A stretch of DNA of 26,337 nucleotides from an uncultured Lachnospiraceae bacterium (GCA_902796695.1 CADBQE010000194.1:1-26337), one strand, 5' to 3'; positions 8,501-16,987 are shown, counted from the first letter of the stretch. Notes: a model not told the origin generated them from the letters alone. Translations and numbers: made by a program.

Positions 8501-9589
8501 TCAGGCTTTCCGCCTGCTGTCGTTCAGAATCATTCTTACGGTCTCGCGGCCCAGCTTTTCCAGCGTGCGGCCTTCCGCCCGCATGCTTCTTCCCAGAGCG
8601 GCCGATGCGATCTCGATCAGGGATGTCGCGATGGGCGTAGGGACCTCAAGGGCCTCTCCCAGCGCTTCCAGCATGACCAGGCCCTGCGGCACGTCCTCGG
8701 AAATATAGCGCGAATCCACTTTGGTGGGGCCTTTGGCACGGGTGTCCATTTCCGCGTAATCCAGGAAGACCTGCTTTGCGTCTTCCTTCTCATCCAGAGA
8801 ATTGCGGTATTTGCAGGCTTCCACGTACGGCAGACGCTCGAATCCCAGTTTTTCCAGGATATTCATTTTTTCCGCATCCAGCGCTTCCAGGATGCGCCAG
8901 GTGGCGGGGTTGTCCCTGGTATAGGCCTCGTGATACAGGCAGAAATCGCCCATAGACTTTTCAATCCGCGGGATGCTCATGACAGAGCCGACCGTATGCA
9001 CGACCATATTCGGGTTGTGGAGCGCCGCTTCCACGACCGAATCCAGATAGACGAGGCGTTCGTCCAGCTGATCCAGCTTCGCGATGGCTTCCTCCCGTCT
9101 TGCCGCCGGATAGATCCCGATCGGATTGCGCACATTGCGGAATCCGACCCGGAACAGGCCGGGTTCCATGATCCGGCCGTCGATAAACGAGCTTTCCGCT
9201 TCCGCGATAATCAGGTTTTTCCCGCTGCCGTGCTTGAGCATATAAGCTGTGGACAGATAGCCCGGGTTGATCAGCACGAGCTGGCCGTCCTCCAGGAAGG
9301 GCATAAGCCTTTCGATCAGCTGCTCATGGAAATTGGTCTGGATGTAGATGATTACGATCTCTTTTCCGCGGACTTCTTCCAGGTCCCGGCAGACCTTATG
9401 GATGCAGGCGGTCTTGACACCGCCGAACTCATTGAGCGTCATCTTGCCGTTATGTTCGACCAGGTAATTGAAATTGTCGTCATGCATGGCATGCGAGGTT
9501 TTGATCAGGGTTACTTCATGTCCTTTCAGCGTCAGATCTGCTGCGACCGCACATCCCGCATTTCCGGCTCCTACCATCGCTATTTTCAT
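8501..9589 (-). CDS. NAD/NADP octopine/nopaline dehydrogenase family (opine dehydrogenase-like)
   Basis: A 362-residue two-domain dehydrogenase. The N-terminal Rossmann domain has GAGNAG at residues 7-12 right after the start, and the C-terminal octopine-dehydrogenase domain has HNPN at 191-194 with H198, plus RYISEDVPQGL at 294-304 and the VPTP turn at 316-319. Enzymes of this family reductively condense an amino acid's amine with a 2-oxo acid, giving an opine (N-carboxyalkyl amino acid), or run the reverse. The start at 9589 has GGGAG about 10 bases upstream. It is flanked on both sides by ATP-grasp genes and lies near an ornithine cyclodeaminase-like gene, so its opine product may be a glycan substituent or building block. 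Some family members reduce other 2-oxo acids, so true opine formation is not proven. Confidence 0.82.
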   Translation of the reverse strand: MKIAMVGAGNAGCAVAADLTLKGHEVTLIKTSHAMHDDNFNYLVEHNGKMTLNEFGGVKTACIHKVCRDLEEVRGKEIVIIYIQTNFHEQLIERLMPFLEDGQLVLINPGYLSTAYMLKHGSGKNLIIAEAESSFIDGRIMEPGLFRVGFRNVRNPIGIYPAARREEAIAKLDQLDERLVYLDSVVEAALHNPNMVVHTVGSVMSIPRIEKSMGDFCLYHEAYTRDNPATWRILEALDAEKMNILEKLGFERLPYVEACKYRNSLDEKEDAKQVFLDYAEMDTRAKGPTKVDSRYISEDVPQGLVMLEALGEALEVPTPIATSLIEIASAALGRSMRAEGRTLEKLGRETVRMILNDSRRKA

Positions 9590-9652
9590 AATACATTTCT
9601 CCCTTGTCTCTCAGATGGCGCATCCGGCAAGTCGGCCTTCTGCCGTCCGTGA

Positions 9653-10741
9653 TTACTGCTTTTTCTTCTTTGTCAGGTAGACCTCTTCCAGCACTTCATC
9701 GGTCAGATCCCCGAAGGTGGGACCGCCCGCGACCTGGTTCTGGTCCGGCATCAGATTGAATTCGATCAGGACCGGCGTGCCGTCTTCCCGCACGGCGAAA
9801 TCCCAGCCGATCAGGTTGAAGTATGGAAGCAGCCGGTGGCAGCGGAACGCCGTCTCAATCACCGTATCGTATGACGGAACATGGATGTCCTTGAACAGCA
9901 GTCCGCTCGGATGACGGTCGGACCATTCCGACTTGCGGGTCACCGATTTCTCCTGCAGCCATCCGTCCGGTTTGATCGGGCAGGAACAGCCTCCGGACGT
10001 CACGTTGTCGATCTTGGAGTTGTTCGTTCCCATGCGCAGCTGCGCGGAAAGCAGATGAAACTCCCCTTTGAAATGGAACGTCATCACGCGGATGGTGTTC
10101 AGAGACGTATCATTGATCCGGGCCAGGTCCGGGTGCTGCTTCACGATGCGCTGCGCCACAAAATTGACGCGGAACAGGTCAAAGTACTTCAGGATATCCT
10201 CTTCGCCCATGCTGTCGGATTCATAGAACTGGATCCCGCCGCCGCCGCCGCTGAAGATGGCGGGCTTGAAGATCAGTCTGTCTTCCTTCAGGCAGAGGGC
10301 CAGCGCCTCTTCCCGGGTAATCAGGTTGTTGTCTCCGTCCATATAGTAGCCGCCGGAGTTCTTGACCACCGTTTCGGGGTGGGCCACGCCGGGCAGCATT
10401 CTTTCCAGCGCGCCTTTGTCGGTATAGGCCTTGCGGAAAATCAGGTCGTTGTAATAGGGAAGGATCTTCCGGGACCAGATGGAATCCGGAATATAGCGGG
10501 GATCGTATTTTCCGTCGCTTTCGCAGTAGATATCGTACCAGTATTTCTTGGGATTCACCCCGAACTTTTTCCAGTAAGGCACGACAACCTTCCGGAATTC
10601 CTGCATGGATCCGTTATATCCGCCGTTGATCAGGCGGATTCTTTTCTTGGCGATCTTCGTCGTTCTTACCGCTTTTCTGACGGCGTAGCAGGTCGAATAA
10701 AACGAATCCAGTGAATCCAGCCGTGTTCCTTTAGTAATCAT
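9653..10741 (-). CDS. Sugar-transfer-associated ATP-grasp protein (copy 3)
   Basis: A 362-residue ATP-grasp protein of the sugar-transfer-associated family. IFKP (157-160) supplies the nucleotide-binding Lys, followed by a five-glycine loop (165-169). The family signature KQHPDLARINDTS is followed by NTIR at 215-218; GWDFAV (312-317) and EFN at 327-329 complete the metal site. Residues 1-40 are strongly basic and helical. It ends in a Lys-rich tail. The ATG at 10741 has AAGGAG 6 bases upstream, the best ribosome site among the four paralogues. It lies between the cyclodeaminase-like gene (31-base gap) and the dehydrogenase gene. The unusually glycine-rich loop separates it from copies 1, 2 and 4. 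Substrate unknown. Confidence 0.87.
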   Translation of the reverse strand: MITKGTRLDSLDSFYSTCYAVRKAVRTTKIAKKRIRLINGGYNGSMQEFRKVVVPYWKKFGVNPKKYWYDIYCESDGKYDPRYIPDSIWSRKILPYYNDLIFRKAYTDKGALERMLPGVAHPETVVKNSGGYYMDGDNNLITREEALALCLKEDRLIFKPAIFSGGGGGIQFYESDSMGEEDILKYFDLFRVNFVAQRIVKQHPDLARINDTSLNTIRVMTFHFKGEFHLLSAQLRMGTNNSKIDNVTSGGCSCPIKPDGWLQEKSVTRKSEWSDRHPSGLLFKDIHVPSYDTVIETAFRCHRLLPYFNLIGWDFAVREDGTPVLIEFNLMPDQNQVAGGPTFGDLTDEVLEEVYLTKKKKQ

Positions 10742-10772
10742 TGTTTCTCCTTTTCAGCTGCCCGTCTTCCGG

Positions 10773-11900
10773 TCAGTCATTGCCGGACTGCAGATCCGGT
10801 TTGTCCCACAGTTTCAGATTGATGCCGATGCCCCGCTGTTTTGCCTTCTCATAGCATTCGTAAGCCCAGGAAACATCCTCGATCGGAATGCCGCCGCTGG
10901 CGCAGATGTAAACCGCGGCGGAATCACGCACGAATGACGGATCCGAAACGATTTCGGGAAGGTTCAGGACATTCTTTCCCGCTGCCAGCCATTCGCTGAG
11001 CGCCCCTTTTACCGTTACCGTTTTTGCTTCTTCCTCGGTTTCGGGTCCGGCATCGATTCCGCGGTTTTCCATATACATCCGCTTATCGTCCGCCACAAAT
11101 ACGCATGCTGTATCCGGGGCGTCCGAATAGCTCCGGTCGATCCGGATCGCGGAAGTGACGATCACACAGGCGCCGGGCTTCAGCACGCCCGCCGGAATCA
11201 GCGGATAATCGCCGAAGCGGGATACCTGCGTGCTGGCTGTAATGATCACGTCGGCGTCCTCGCAGGCTTCCGCGATGGAGCTGCAGTCCACGACCGGCGG
11301 ATAGCCCATCAGTTCGCAGTGCGAGATCATTCTCCTGCGGCTTCCGATTCCTCTGCCGAACATTCTGATCTGCTTTGCCTCTCTGCATTCGCACATGACG
11401 CCGTCCAGAGAATAGCGGCCGATCACGCCGGGGCCGATTACGGCTATCTTTTCGGCATGAGGATCGGCAAACTTTCTCGCAAACAGTCCGCTGACGCCGC
11501 CGGTTCTCATCGCGCTCAGAATATTGGCCGACATGTAAGCCAGCGGAAGGCCGGTCACGATGTCCAGCAGCTGCATCATCAGGATCGACCGCGGAATTCC
11601 CGATGCGGGGTTGTCCTGATTGGCTCCGTATGTTTTAAATCCGAAGCAGTGGTATTTCCCGCCCAGATAGGCGGGCATGGCCGTAAACCAGCGGCCCGGC
11701 GCATCCAACGGCATGCCGGGGATATCGGACTCTTTCGGGAAGCGGGTGCGCAGGCCGTGATCGCTGTTGTGCGGACCGCCCAGCCGGTAATCTCCCCTGT
11801 GCAGAAGACGGAAGGTTTCATCCATCGTATCGATGCAGTGCGGCATTTCCTTAACGCCGGCCCTGATCATATCCTCTTCGCTAAGATACAAAAACTCCAT
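10773..11900 (-). CDS. Ornithine cyclodeaminase/mu-crystallin family protein
   Basis: A 375-residue NAD(P)-dependent enzyme of the ornithine cyclodeaminase/mu-crystallin superfamily. Visible features are K89 in the GFKTYGAN stretch, SAMRTGG at 129-135 and the Rossmann loop GPGVIG at 156-161. The overall pattern resembles the Bacillota group often annotated as tyramine oxidase subunit B, a name without clear support. Relatives deaminate ornithine, reduce ketimines, or, as in SbnB, cleave an opine-like intermediate to 2,3-diaminopropionate. The ATG at 11900 is chosen because GGAGGT lies 8 bases upstream; an in-frame ATG at 11945 would overlap the preceding gene. Co-operonic placement with an opine-dehydrogenase-like gene points to amino-acid precursor supply for the glycan, which is inference. 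Confidence 0.83.
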   Translation of the reverse strand: MEFLYLSEEDMIRAGVKEMPHCIDTMDETFRLLHRGDYRLGGPHNSDHGLRTRFPKESDIPGMPLDAPGRWFTAMPAYLGGKYHCFGFKTYGANQDNPASGIPRSILMMQLLDIVTGLPLAYMSANILSAMRTGGVSGLFARKFADPHAEKIAVIGPGVIGRYSLDGVMCECREAKQIRMFGRGIGSRRRMISHCELMGYPPVVDCSSIAEACEDADVIITASTQVSRFGDYPLIPAGVLKPGACVIVTSAIRIDRSYSDAPDTACVFVADDKRMYMENRGIDAGPETEEEAKTVTVKGALSEWLAAGKNVLNLPEIVSDPSFVRDSAAVYICASGGIPIEDVSWAYECYEKAKQRGIGINLKLWDKPDLQSGND

Positions 11901-11919
11901 TATCTTAACCTCCGCTTTT

Positions 11920-13194
11920 TTATTGAAGCAGTCTGCCGACGTCAAACGGCTTATACATCATATCCCTGCCGTTTTCATCCCGCACGGACAGCGTATTCTG
12001 GATCTGCCGGATTTTGCGGACCATCCCCTCAAAGCTGTTTTCCAGAAGAACGATCTCCGCGAAACGCTGTCTTGTGGTATAGGTCCACTCCACGGTATCT
12101 CCGGCTTCATACCGGCACTCCATCGCATAAACGGCAGGATCCCGGGCCACTTCGTCAATGCCTTTCACTTCGGACACCGTTCCCGCCCCCAGCGTCGGAT
12201 ACAGAATGCAGGCGCATTTGCCGTCCAGATACACATTCCGGTCGGACAGCTTCAGTTCCGGCATTTTTCCGGTAAGCGCGAAGGTGATCATGATCTCGGC
12301 CAGATCAGCCCCGTAGAGGGATCGATAGATCGCCTCGTAATCCACGGCCGGGAATCTCAGGCCGGGATCATAAAAGCGGAACACGCCGTCGTCATAGAAT
12401 CCCTGCGCCATGACCGGGCCGTTCCGGAAGCCGATGGACCGCATCATTTCGACAAATCTGTCGTTGACCTGCGCCATATATTCTTCTGTATAGACCGAAG
12501 GAGAAACGCTGCACAGGGCAACCCGGTCCAGTTTTTCCTCTACCAGCCCTTTGTAGCCGTCCGTGGTCCGCAGGACGTACGCCTTTCCGTCCGCGAACAG
12601 ATAGTTTACCTGAAAACTGTTTTTTCCGCCGATATATTTTTCGATAAGGATATTCCCCGAGAGGGAATTGCTTCTGGCGCAGGCGATGCCGGCTTCCAGC
12701 TCCCGCTCGTTCCGGCATACCGAAACACCCTTGGACGCCCGGCTGTCGACCGGCTTTGTCACGACGGGGAAGCTGATCCGGTGCGCCTTGGCATCATCCT
12801 CCGTATATTCCGGGATAACGCCGATCCCGTTCCGGCGGCAGAGTTCCTTGAACCGTCCCTTGTCGGACATAATGCGGAACTGTTCCGGCGTTCCGTAGCA
12901 CGGCAGCCCCAGGGCTTCGCAGATCTCGGCATACGGCATCTGGGAGATATCGCTCCACGCGGCGACGACGCCGTCAATACCGGATTCCTTTGCCTTCCGG
13001 ATCAGGCTCTCGACATCCAGAAGACTGATATTCCAGTTCTCATCGGAAATCAGCTTGGCCGGAGCCGCCTTGGAAGGTTCCAGGTAATCCGCCACGATGG
13101 TATAAATGCCCATCTCCCTGGCTTTCCTGACCACCTTTACGTGCGGACCGGTACCGGACAGAATCAACAGCCGCTTTCCTTTCATCGACTCCAT
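11920..13194 (-). CDS. ATP-grasp ligase, carbamoyl-phosphate-synthase-like type
   Basis: A 424-residue protein with the three-part architecture of biotin-carboxylase/CPSase-like ATP-grasp enzymes. The pre-ATP-grasp Rossmann-like domain spans roughly 1-105, with the LSGTGPHV loop at 12-19. The ATP-grasp core follows, with PVVTKPVDSRASKGVSV at 143-159 and an EKYI hinge at 185-188. The C-terminal metal-binding segment reads FYDPGLR (274-280) where many relatives have E-x-N-x-R. It belongs to a different subfamily from the four other ATP-grasp proteins here. The ATG at 13194 has GGAG 9 bases upstream, and the gap from the phosphoglycosyl transferase stop is 4 bases. It likely joins an amino acid or sugar acid to an amine. 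Substrate unknown. Confidence 0.85.
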   Translation of the reverse strand: MESMKGKRLLILSGTGPHVKVVRKAREMGIYTIVADYLEPSKAAPAKLISDENWNISLLDVESLIRKAKESGIDGVVAAWSDISQMPYAEICEALGLPCYGTPEQFRIMSDKGRFKELCRRNGIGVIPEYTEDDAKAHRISFPVVTKPVDSRASKGVSVCRNERELEAGIACARSNSLSGNILIEKYIGGKNSFQVNYLFADGKAYVLRTTDGYKGLVEEKLDRVALCSVSPSVYTEEYMAQVNDRFVEMMRSIGFRNGPVMAQGFYDDGVFRFYDPGLRFPAVDYEAIYRSLYGADLAEIMITFALTGKMPELKLSDRNVYLDGKCACILYPTLGAGTVSEVKGIDEVARDPAVYAMECRYEAGDTVEWTYTTRQRFAEIVLLENSFEGMVRKIRQIQNTLSVRDENGRDMMYKPFDVGRLLQ

Positions 13195-13198
13195 CTTG

Positions 13199-14008
13199 TC
13201 AGTCTCCTTTCACCTCTTCCCACAGGTCCGGATACATTCTCTTGAAGCGGTTCAGCGTCGTGGCCACGCCGGTGTGGTCATATCCGGCAAAATAGCCGTT
13301 GCCTTCCGCGGCTTTGCTGCGGTGCCTGACGTTGAAGGTCATTTTAAACAGCAGCAGAATCATTTTGAGATCCACCGCGAAGCTGACATGCTCCACATAC
13401 CAGATATCGTTTTCAAACTGGTTCTGATACTGGCAGATCTCCGGATCGCCCGCCAGCACGCGGGGGCATTCCAGGCCCGGCCGCACCGCCGCACGCTTTT
13501 TGTGGCGTTCGCTCATCCGTTCCTGATAGGAAACCGGCAGCGGCCGGGGACCGATGATCGACATGTCGCCCTTGACGATGGACCAGAAATTCAGCAGTTC
13601 GTCGAGAGACAGCTTCCGCATGAATTTCCCGAATTTCGTGGTTCTTTCCTTCGGAGAGAGCATCTTCCCGTCCGCATCCGTTTTGTTGTTCATGTTGCGG
13701 AATTTGACCAGGACAAACGGCTTTCCGCCCCTCCCGATCCGGGACTGCTTGTAGAAGATCGGTCTGCCGACGTCAAAGAATGTGCAGATTCCGAAGATCA
13801 CATTAAACGGCAGCGTGATCAGAAAAGCGGGGACTCCGACCAGCAGGTCCAGTCCGCGCTTGACATATCTGACATAGAAATTGTCCGCCGGATGCACTTC
13901 CGCACTTTCCGCGTTGACTTTTGCCAGATTGTTCTCCCGCAGATAGCTGATCAGTTTTTCCTCGTCTCCGGTGATCAGATTGTAATTGCCTATCGTTCCC
14001 GTTTCCAT
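13199..14008 (-). CDS. Undecaprenyl-phosphate sugar phosphotransferase (short bacterial sugar transferase)
   Basis: This enzyme starts lipid-linked precursor assembly by moving a sugar-1-phosphate from its nucleotide to undecaprenyl phosphate at the inner membrane face. The 269-residue protein has a non-conserved N-terminus (1-46), a re-entrant membrane helix (about 54-76), the KQSRIG...KFRNM block (88-106), the catalytic pair D136-E137 and GPRP at 153-156. It has the monotopic core only and lacks the four-helix/Rossmann N-terminal half of large WbaP-type enzymes. That half appears separately, fused to a cupin, at 18621-19805. The usual RPGxTGWAQV stretch is RPGLECPRVL here. The ATG at 14008 with AAGGA at 9 bases is preferred over an in-frame TTG at 14029 without a ribosome site. 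Confidence 0.9.
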   Translation of the reverse strand: METGTIGNYNLITGDEEKLISYLRENNLAKVNAESAEVHPADNFYVRYVKRGLDLLVGVPAFLITLPFNVIFGICTFFDVGRPIFYKQSRIGRGGKPFVLVKFRNMNNKTDADGKMLSPKERTTKFGKFMRKLSLDELLNFWSIVKGDMSIIGPRPLPVSYQERMSERHKKRAAVRPGLECPRVLAGDPEICQYQNQFENDIWYVEHVSFAVDLKMILLLFKMTFNVRHRSKAAEGNGYFAGYDHTGVATTLNRFKRMYPDLWEEVKGD

Positions 14009-14048
14009 CCCGTCTGTTCCTTCCGCCAAGATTGTGTGTGTCCGAGTG

Positions 14049-15242
14049 CTACCGCAGTGAATACGGGCAGATCAGATCCATGCGGCTCATGATCTGCCGC
14101 AGCGGCTCCTTGAAGCCGGTCTCCGTGCAGGCCTGCTGGACCAGTTCGCCCGACGGATTGATTTCTACAACGACCCATCCCTGTTTCGAATAGGCCAGGT
14201 CAAAGCTTTTGTATTTCATCTCCGGCAGGACCAGGGAGGCCTCCCGGCAGATCCGGAGCGCTTCCTCCCAGTCGGGGAAAGCAAATCCGATATACGGGAT
14301 GTGCGTATCCGGATGCTCCGCATATTCATTCCCGAATTCGTCCACGCCGTGTGCGGACACGATGCCCTTCTCCACGTCGATCATGGCAAAGATCCCGCCG
14401 GCGCCGGCATTGTCCACAAAGGATCCGGGTCTTCCGGTCCTGATGAATCCGTAGGCGGGAAGCACTCCGTCCCGGGTCAGATAGGTCGCTACGCGGACCG
14501 TGTTGATGGAAGAGGTGTTGAAGCGGGCCATTTCATCGCCCTGTTCGATCCGTTCCTCCAGCAGCACCTTTCCGTGGCGGATGATCTCGTTGAAATCACG
14601 GCGCAGATCATCCGTGACCTTCTGCAGCCAGACCCCCATCCCCATGGAGGAATTGACGATTTTTACCACAAAGACCGGATGCTTCCGGGCAAAGGCTTCG
14701 TACTTTTCAAAATCCCGGCCGGTTTCCAGCGTTACCGCTTCCCGCTTATACCAATCCTTGAAATAGCGGTACACTTTGCTCTTGTCGGCCAGCGCGGACT
14801 GCGTAAAATCATTCATCGTATGCTTTACGCAGGTTCTCTCCGTATTGGAAATAAAGGTCCGCATGTCCCTTCTGTCCAGATGGAAATAGGCAAAATCCTT
14901 GGGAGGGAACCCGTAGGCATAATAGGCATATTCGATTTCATCCCGCAGCGCTTCCACTCTGGCGCTGTCAAAGCCGTAGCGCGGTTCCGCGATCAGATTC
15001 CGGAGCCGGCGTTCCAGGTCCTCCGCGCTTGCGGGATGCTTTTCCCGGTGTCTGCGGATGATTTCCGGTCTCAGTTCCGGGTGTTCTTCACAGGTTTTCA
15101 GTTCCGGAAGCGGAAGCATGAATGCGGTAATTCTGCCGATCTCCTTCGCCGTCAGATATCGCTTGAGCGACATCGGCGCGAACGACATCACTTTCCGGAA
15201 GGAATCCTTTGCCTTGCGTTTTATGGCTTTCCTGCTGATCAT
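14049..15242 (-). CDS. Sugar-transfer-associated ATP-grasp protein (copy 4)
   Basis: A 397-residue ATP-grasp protein, the longest of the four paralogues because of an extra N-terminal region of about 80 residues with many basic and His residues. VVK at 192-194 and the MGMG loop at 200-203 bind nucleotide. The signature is RFNTSSINTVR (240-250) and lacks the HP of the other copies (it reads EQGDEM). FDLAYSKQG is at 347-355, and EIN at 360-362 completes the metal site. Its start follows the acyltransferase stop by one base, so the two are almost certainly translationally coupled and may act together. It directly precedes the phosphoglycosyl transferase gene. Substrate unknown. Confidence 0.86.
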   Translation of the reverse strand: MISRKAIKRKAKDSFRKVMSFAPMSLKRYLTAKEIGRITAFMLPLPELKTCEEHPELRPEIIRRHREKHPASAEDLERRLRNLIAEPRYGFDSARVEALRDEIEYAYYAYGFPPKDFAYFHLDRRDMRTFISNTERTCVKHTMNDFTQSALADKSKVYRYFKDWYKREAVTLETGRDFEKYEAFARKHPVFVVKIVNSSMGMGVWLQKVTDDLRRDFNEIIRHGKVLLEERIEQGDEMARFNTSSINTVRVATYLTRDGVLPAYGFIRTGRPGSFVDNAGAGGIFAMIDVEKGIVSAHGVDEFGNEYAEHPDTHIPYIGFAFPDWEEALRICREASLVLPEMKYKSFDLAYSKQGWVVVEINPSGELVQQACTETGFKEPLRQIMSRMDLICPYSLR

Positions 15243-15243
15243 T

Positions 15244-16215
15244 TCAGGCGTTCAGTTCCTTTCTGAAGGTAAATTTCAGACTCCGCTCACAGCCCACGCT
15301 CTCCTTGAAATTGCCGAGCCCGTAATTCGGGATACTGTCCTTGCCGGCGGTCGCCTTGTCCAGGATCTCATAGCCCCGGTCCCCGTAGTAGCGGATCGTG
15401 TAATAGGTCAGCAGGTTCATGCCGTTGCAGTCCATGTAATCCGGATGGGTCCCCGTATAGATTCCCTGAACGATTCTGTCATTGATCCGGTACAGGTACT
15501 CCGCCACGATGCCGACCCCGTCCTTGCGGACAATAAACGCATCGTGGGCCACCAGTTTCAGCGTGTCCGAGAGCTGTTCGTAGGACATATGGACCGGGAA
15601 TCCTTTGGCGTCATGCCCGATCTGTATGATCCGGTATGCTTCCCGATAATCCTCTTCCGTTTCGCAGCGGATGATCTCCAGCCCCGATTTTTCCGCTTTG
15701 CGCAGCGCCTTCCGGCCTTTCTGCGTGATCATCTGACCGTAGGTTTCTTCGTCCGTATTCAGCTTTTTCAGGTCCAGGAAGAAATTCAGATCGATATTTT
15801 CAAAGCGGTACTGCTTCCGGTAAAGAGCGCTCACCCAGCCGCTGAGCTGGTGTTCGTCATAGAACAGCGGCGGAAAAATAAACCGGATCGATGCCGCGCC
15901 CTGTTCCCGGCAGTAGTCCTCATAGATCTCCAGCGCCGCGTCGATCGTTTCCTGCTTCGACTCGTTGATGATCGCGACCGGGTAGGAGTACGGCGCGGAA
16001 AAAGGCGTCCGCATCTCCTCTCCTGTTTTCCCGGCGATCAGTCCGAACCGGGCGGAATTCTCCCGCATGAAGATCAGATAATGCACTTCATCGGCTTTGT
16101 CCCTGTTCAGTTCCGTAAAAGCCGGTTCGTTGAAGAAGATGCGTCTGTCCGGAACCAGTTCCCTGTATTCGTCGGCGGACACCCTTCTGATATACCACAA
16201 GCTCTTGTCTTCCAT
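15244..16215 (-). CDS. FemAB/GNAT-like acyltransferase
   Basis: A 323-residue protein with two tandem GNAT-like halves. The C-terminal half matches the BioF2/FemAB-like acetyltransferase domain (PF13480 type), ending in the typical segment NYGLGN followed by FKESVG (303-308). FemAB relatives use aminoacyl-tRNA or acyl-CoA to put an amino acid or acyl group on an amine. Here a plausible target is the 3-amino group of the FdtB sugar product, since no left-handed beta-helix FdtC-like acetyltransferase is present. No signal or membrane segment is seen. GGAG stands 8 bases before the ATG. The next gene, an ATP-grasp, begins one base after its stop. The donor and acceptor are unknown. Confidence 0.75.
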   Translation of the reverse strand: MEDKSLWYIRRVSADEYRELVPDRRIFFNEPAFTELNRDKADEVHYLIFMRENSARFGLIAGKTGEEMRTPFSAPYSYPVAIINESKQETIDAALEIYEDYCREQGAASIRFIFPPLFYDEHQLSGWVSALYRKQYRFENIDLNFFLDLKKLNTDEETYGQMITQKGRKALRKAEKSGLEIIRCETEEDYREAYRIIQIGHDAKGFPVHMSYEQLSDTLKLVAHDAFIVRKDGVGIVAEYLYRINDRIVQGIYTGTHPDYMDCNGMNLLTYYTIRYYGDRGYEILDKATAGKDSIPNYGLGNFKESVGCERSLKFTFRKELNA

Positions 16216-16306
16216 AAACTGTTCTCCGCCCGGAAGCCGCCCGCCTGTTTTTCCGCGGCCCGCTCCGGGGATGCCATATTAATGATTTTTAAAAACCGGC
16301 CTCGCC

Positions 16307-16987
16307 TTAATCCAGCATGAAGCTGTCTTCCATGTTCAGCCAGGCGACATAATCAAAGAAGATCTCATAGTCACGGAAGCCGTCTTTTCTGAGTTTGCTC
16401 CAGTTTTTGATGCGGTCGCGGCCGTAGCGCTTTACGTAAAAGATCTCTTTGCCGTCCGCCCGTTCCTCATTCCAGGTAAACATGATCTTCCGCTTCAGGT
16501 CCAGATGTTCGTCCAGATGCCGGAACTGCTCCACCTGCTCATCCGTGAGGTTCTGGTCCGCGACGACGACAAAGATATTGTCCGTCATTCTTTCCTTGCG
16601 GTCTTCCCACTTGGCGCGTGCTTCTTCTTCGGTCTTGAAGTGCTCGAAAAAGATTTTTATGGTTTTGTCGCCTTCCCCGATGGTTCCCTTGGGATAGGTG
16701 GTGCTTTCGTAAAACCGGATCTCCTGCTTCAGATAATAGGGCATATCCGTCAGGAATTTCAGGAAATCCGCGTCCTTGATGCTCATATTGATCGTGGGAG
16801 ACAGGAACTGTCTGCCCATCGTATGATAGATCAGGCCGGCCATGCAGTCGCTCGTCAGCATCGTAAAGTCCGGGAGGCTGCTGCTGCGTTCGCGGATCTC
16901 TTTGACATATCTGTCATATTTCCCTTTGTTCAGAAGTTTTACGCCTCCGCGCAGGAAGTTCTTCAGGGCACCATCTTGCATTCTCAT
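16307..16987 (-). CDS. DUF1919 family protein
   Basis: A 226-residue protein of the DUF1919 family, frequently found in exopolysaccharide and capsule clusters. Family traits are visible: the DFTMLTSDCMAG stretch near residue 40 (the usual ISNNCxGG position), a conserved TYPKGTIG turn, the hydrophobic IKIFFEHFKTEEEARAKW block, and an Asp/Asn-rich VVADQN segment. It is predicted cytosolic, with a basic N-terminus. The first ATG at 16987 is used because GAGG lies 7 bases upstream. Its stop is followed by about 90 bases of AT-then-GC-rich spacer before the acyltransferase gene, the largest gap within the operon. No biochemical activity is established for the family; a sugar-modifying or glycosyltransferase-like role is sometimes guessed. 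Confidence 0.7.
   Translation of the reverse strand: MRMQDGALKNFLRGGVKLLNKGKYDRYVKEIRERSSSLPDFTMLTSDCMAGLIYHTMGRQFLSPTINMSIKDADFLKFLTDMPYYLKQEIRFYESTTYPKGTIGEGDKTIKIFFEHFKTEEEARAKWEDRKERMTDNIFVVVADQNLTDEQVEQFRHLDEHLDLKRKIMFTWNEERADGKEIFYVKRYGRDRIKNWSKLRKDGFRDYEIFFDYVAWLNMEDSFMLD

Noticed and set aside
7390..8640. 416-codon + strand open frame opposite the ATP-grasp genes
   Set aside because: It is antisense to well-supported genes with family motifs. No recognisable protein features and no promoter were seen.
11833..13245. 470-codon + strand open frame opposite the CPSase-like ATP-grasp gene
   Set aside because: Same reason: an antisense shadow of a clear ATP-grasp protein, with composition unlike a real protein.
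16216..16306. Internal promoter in the 91-base gap before the acyltransferase gene
   Set aside because: There is an AT-rich patch, but no convincing -35/-10 pair with proper spacing was found.
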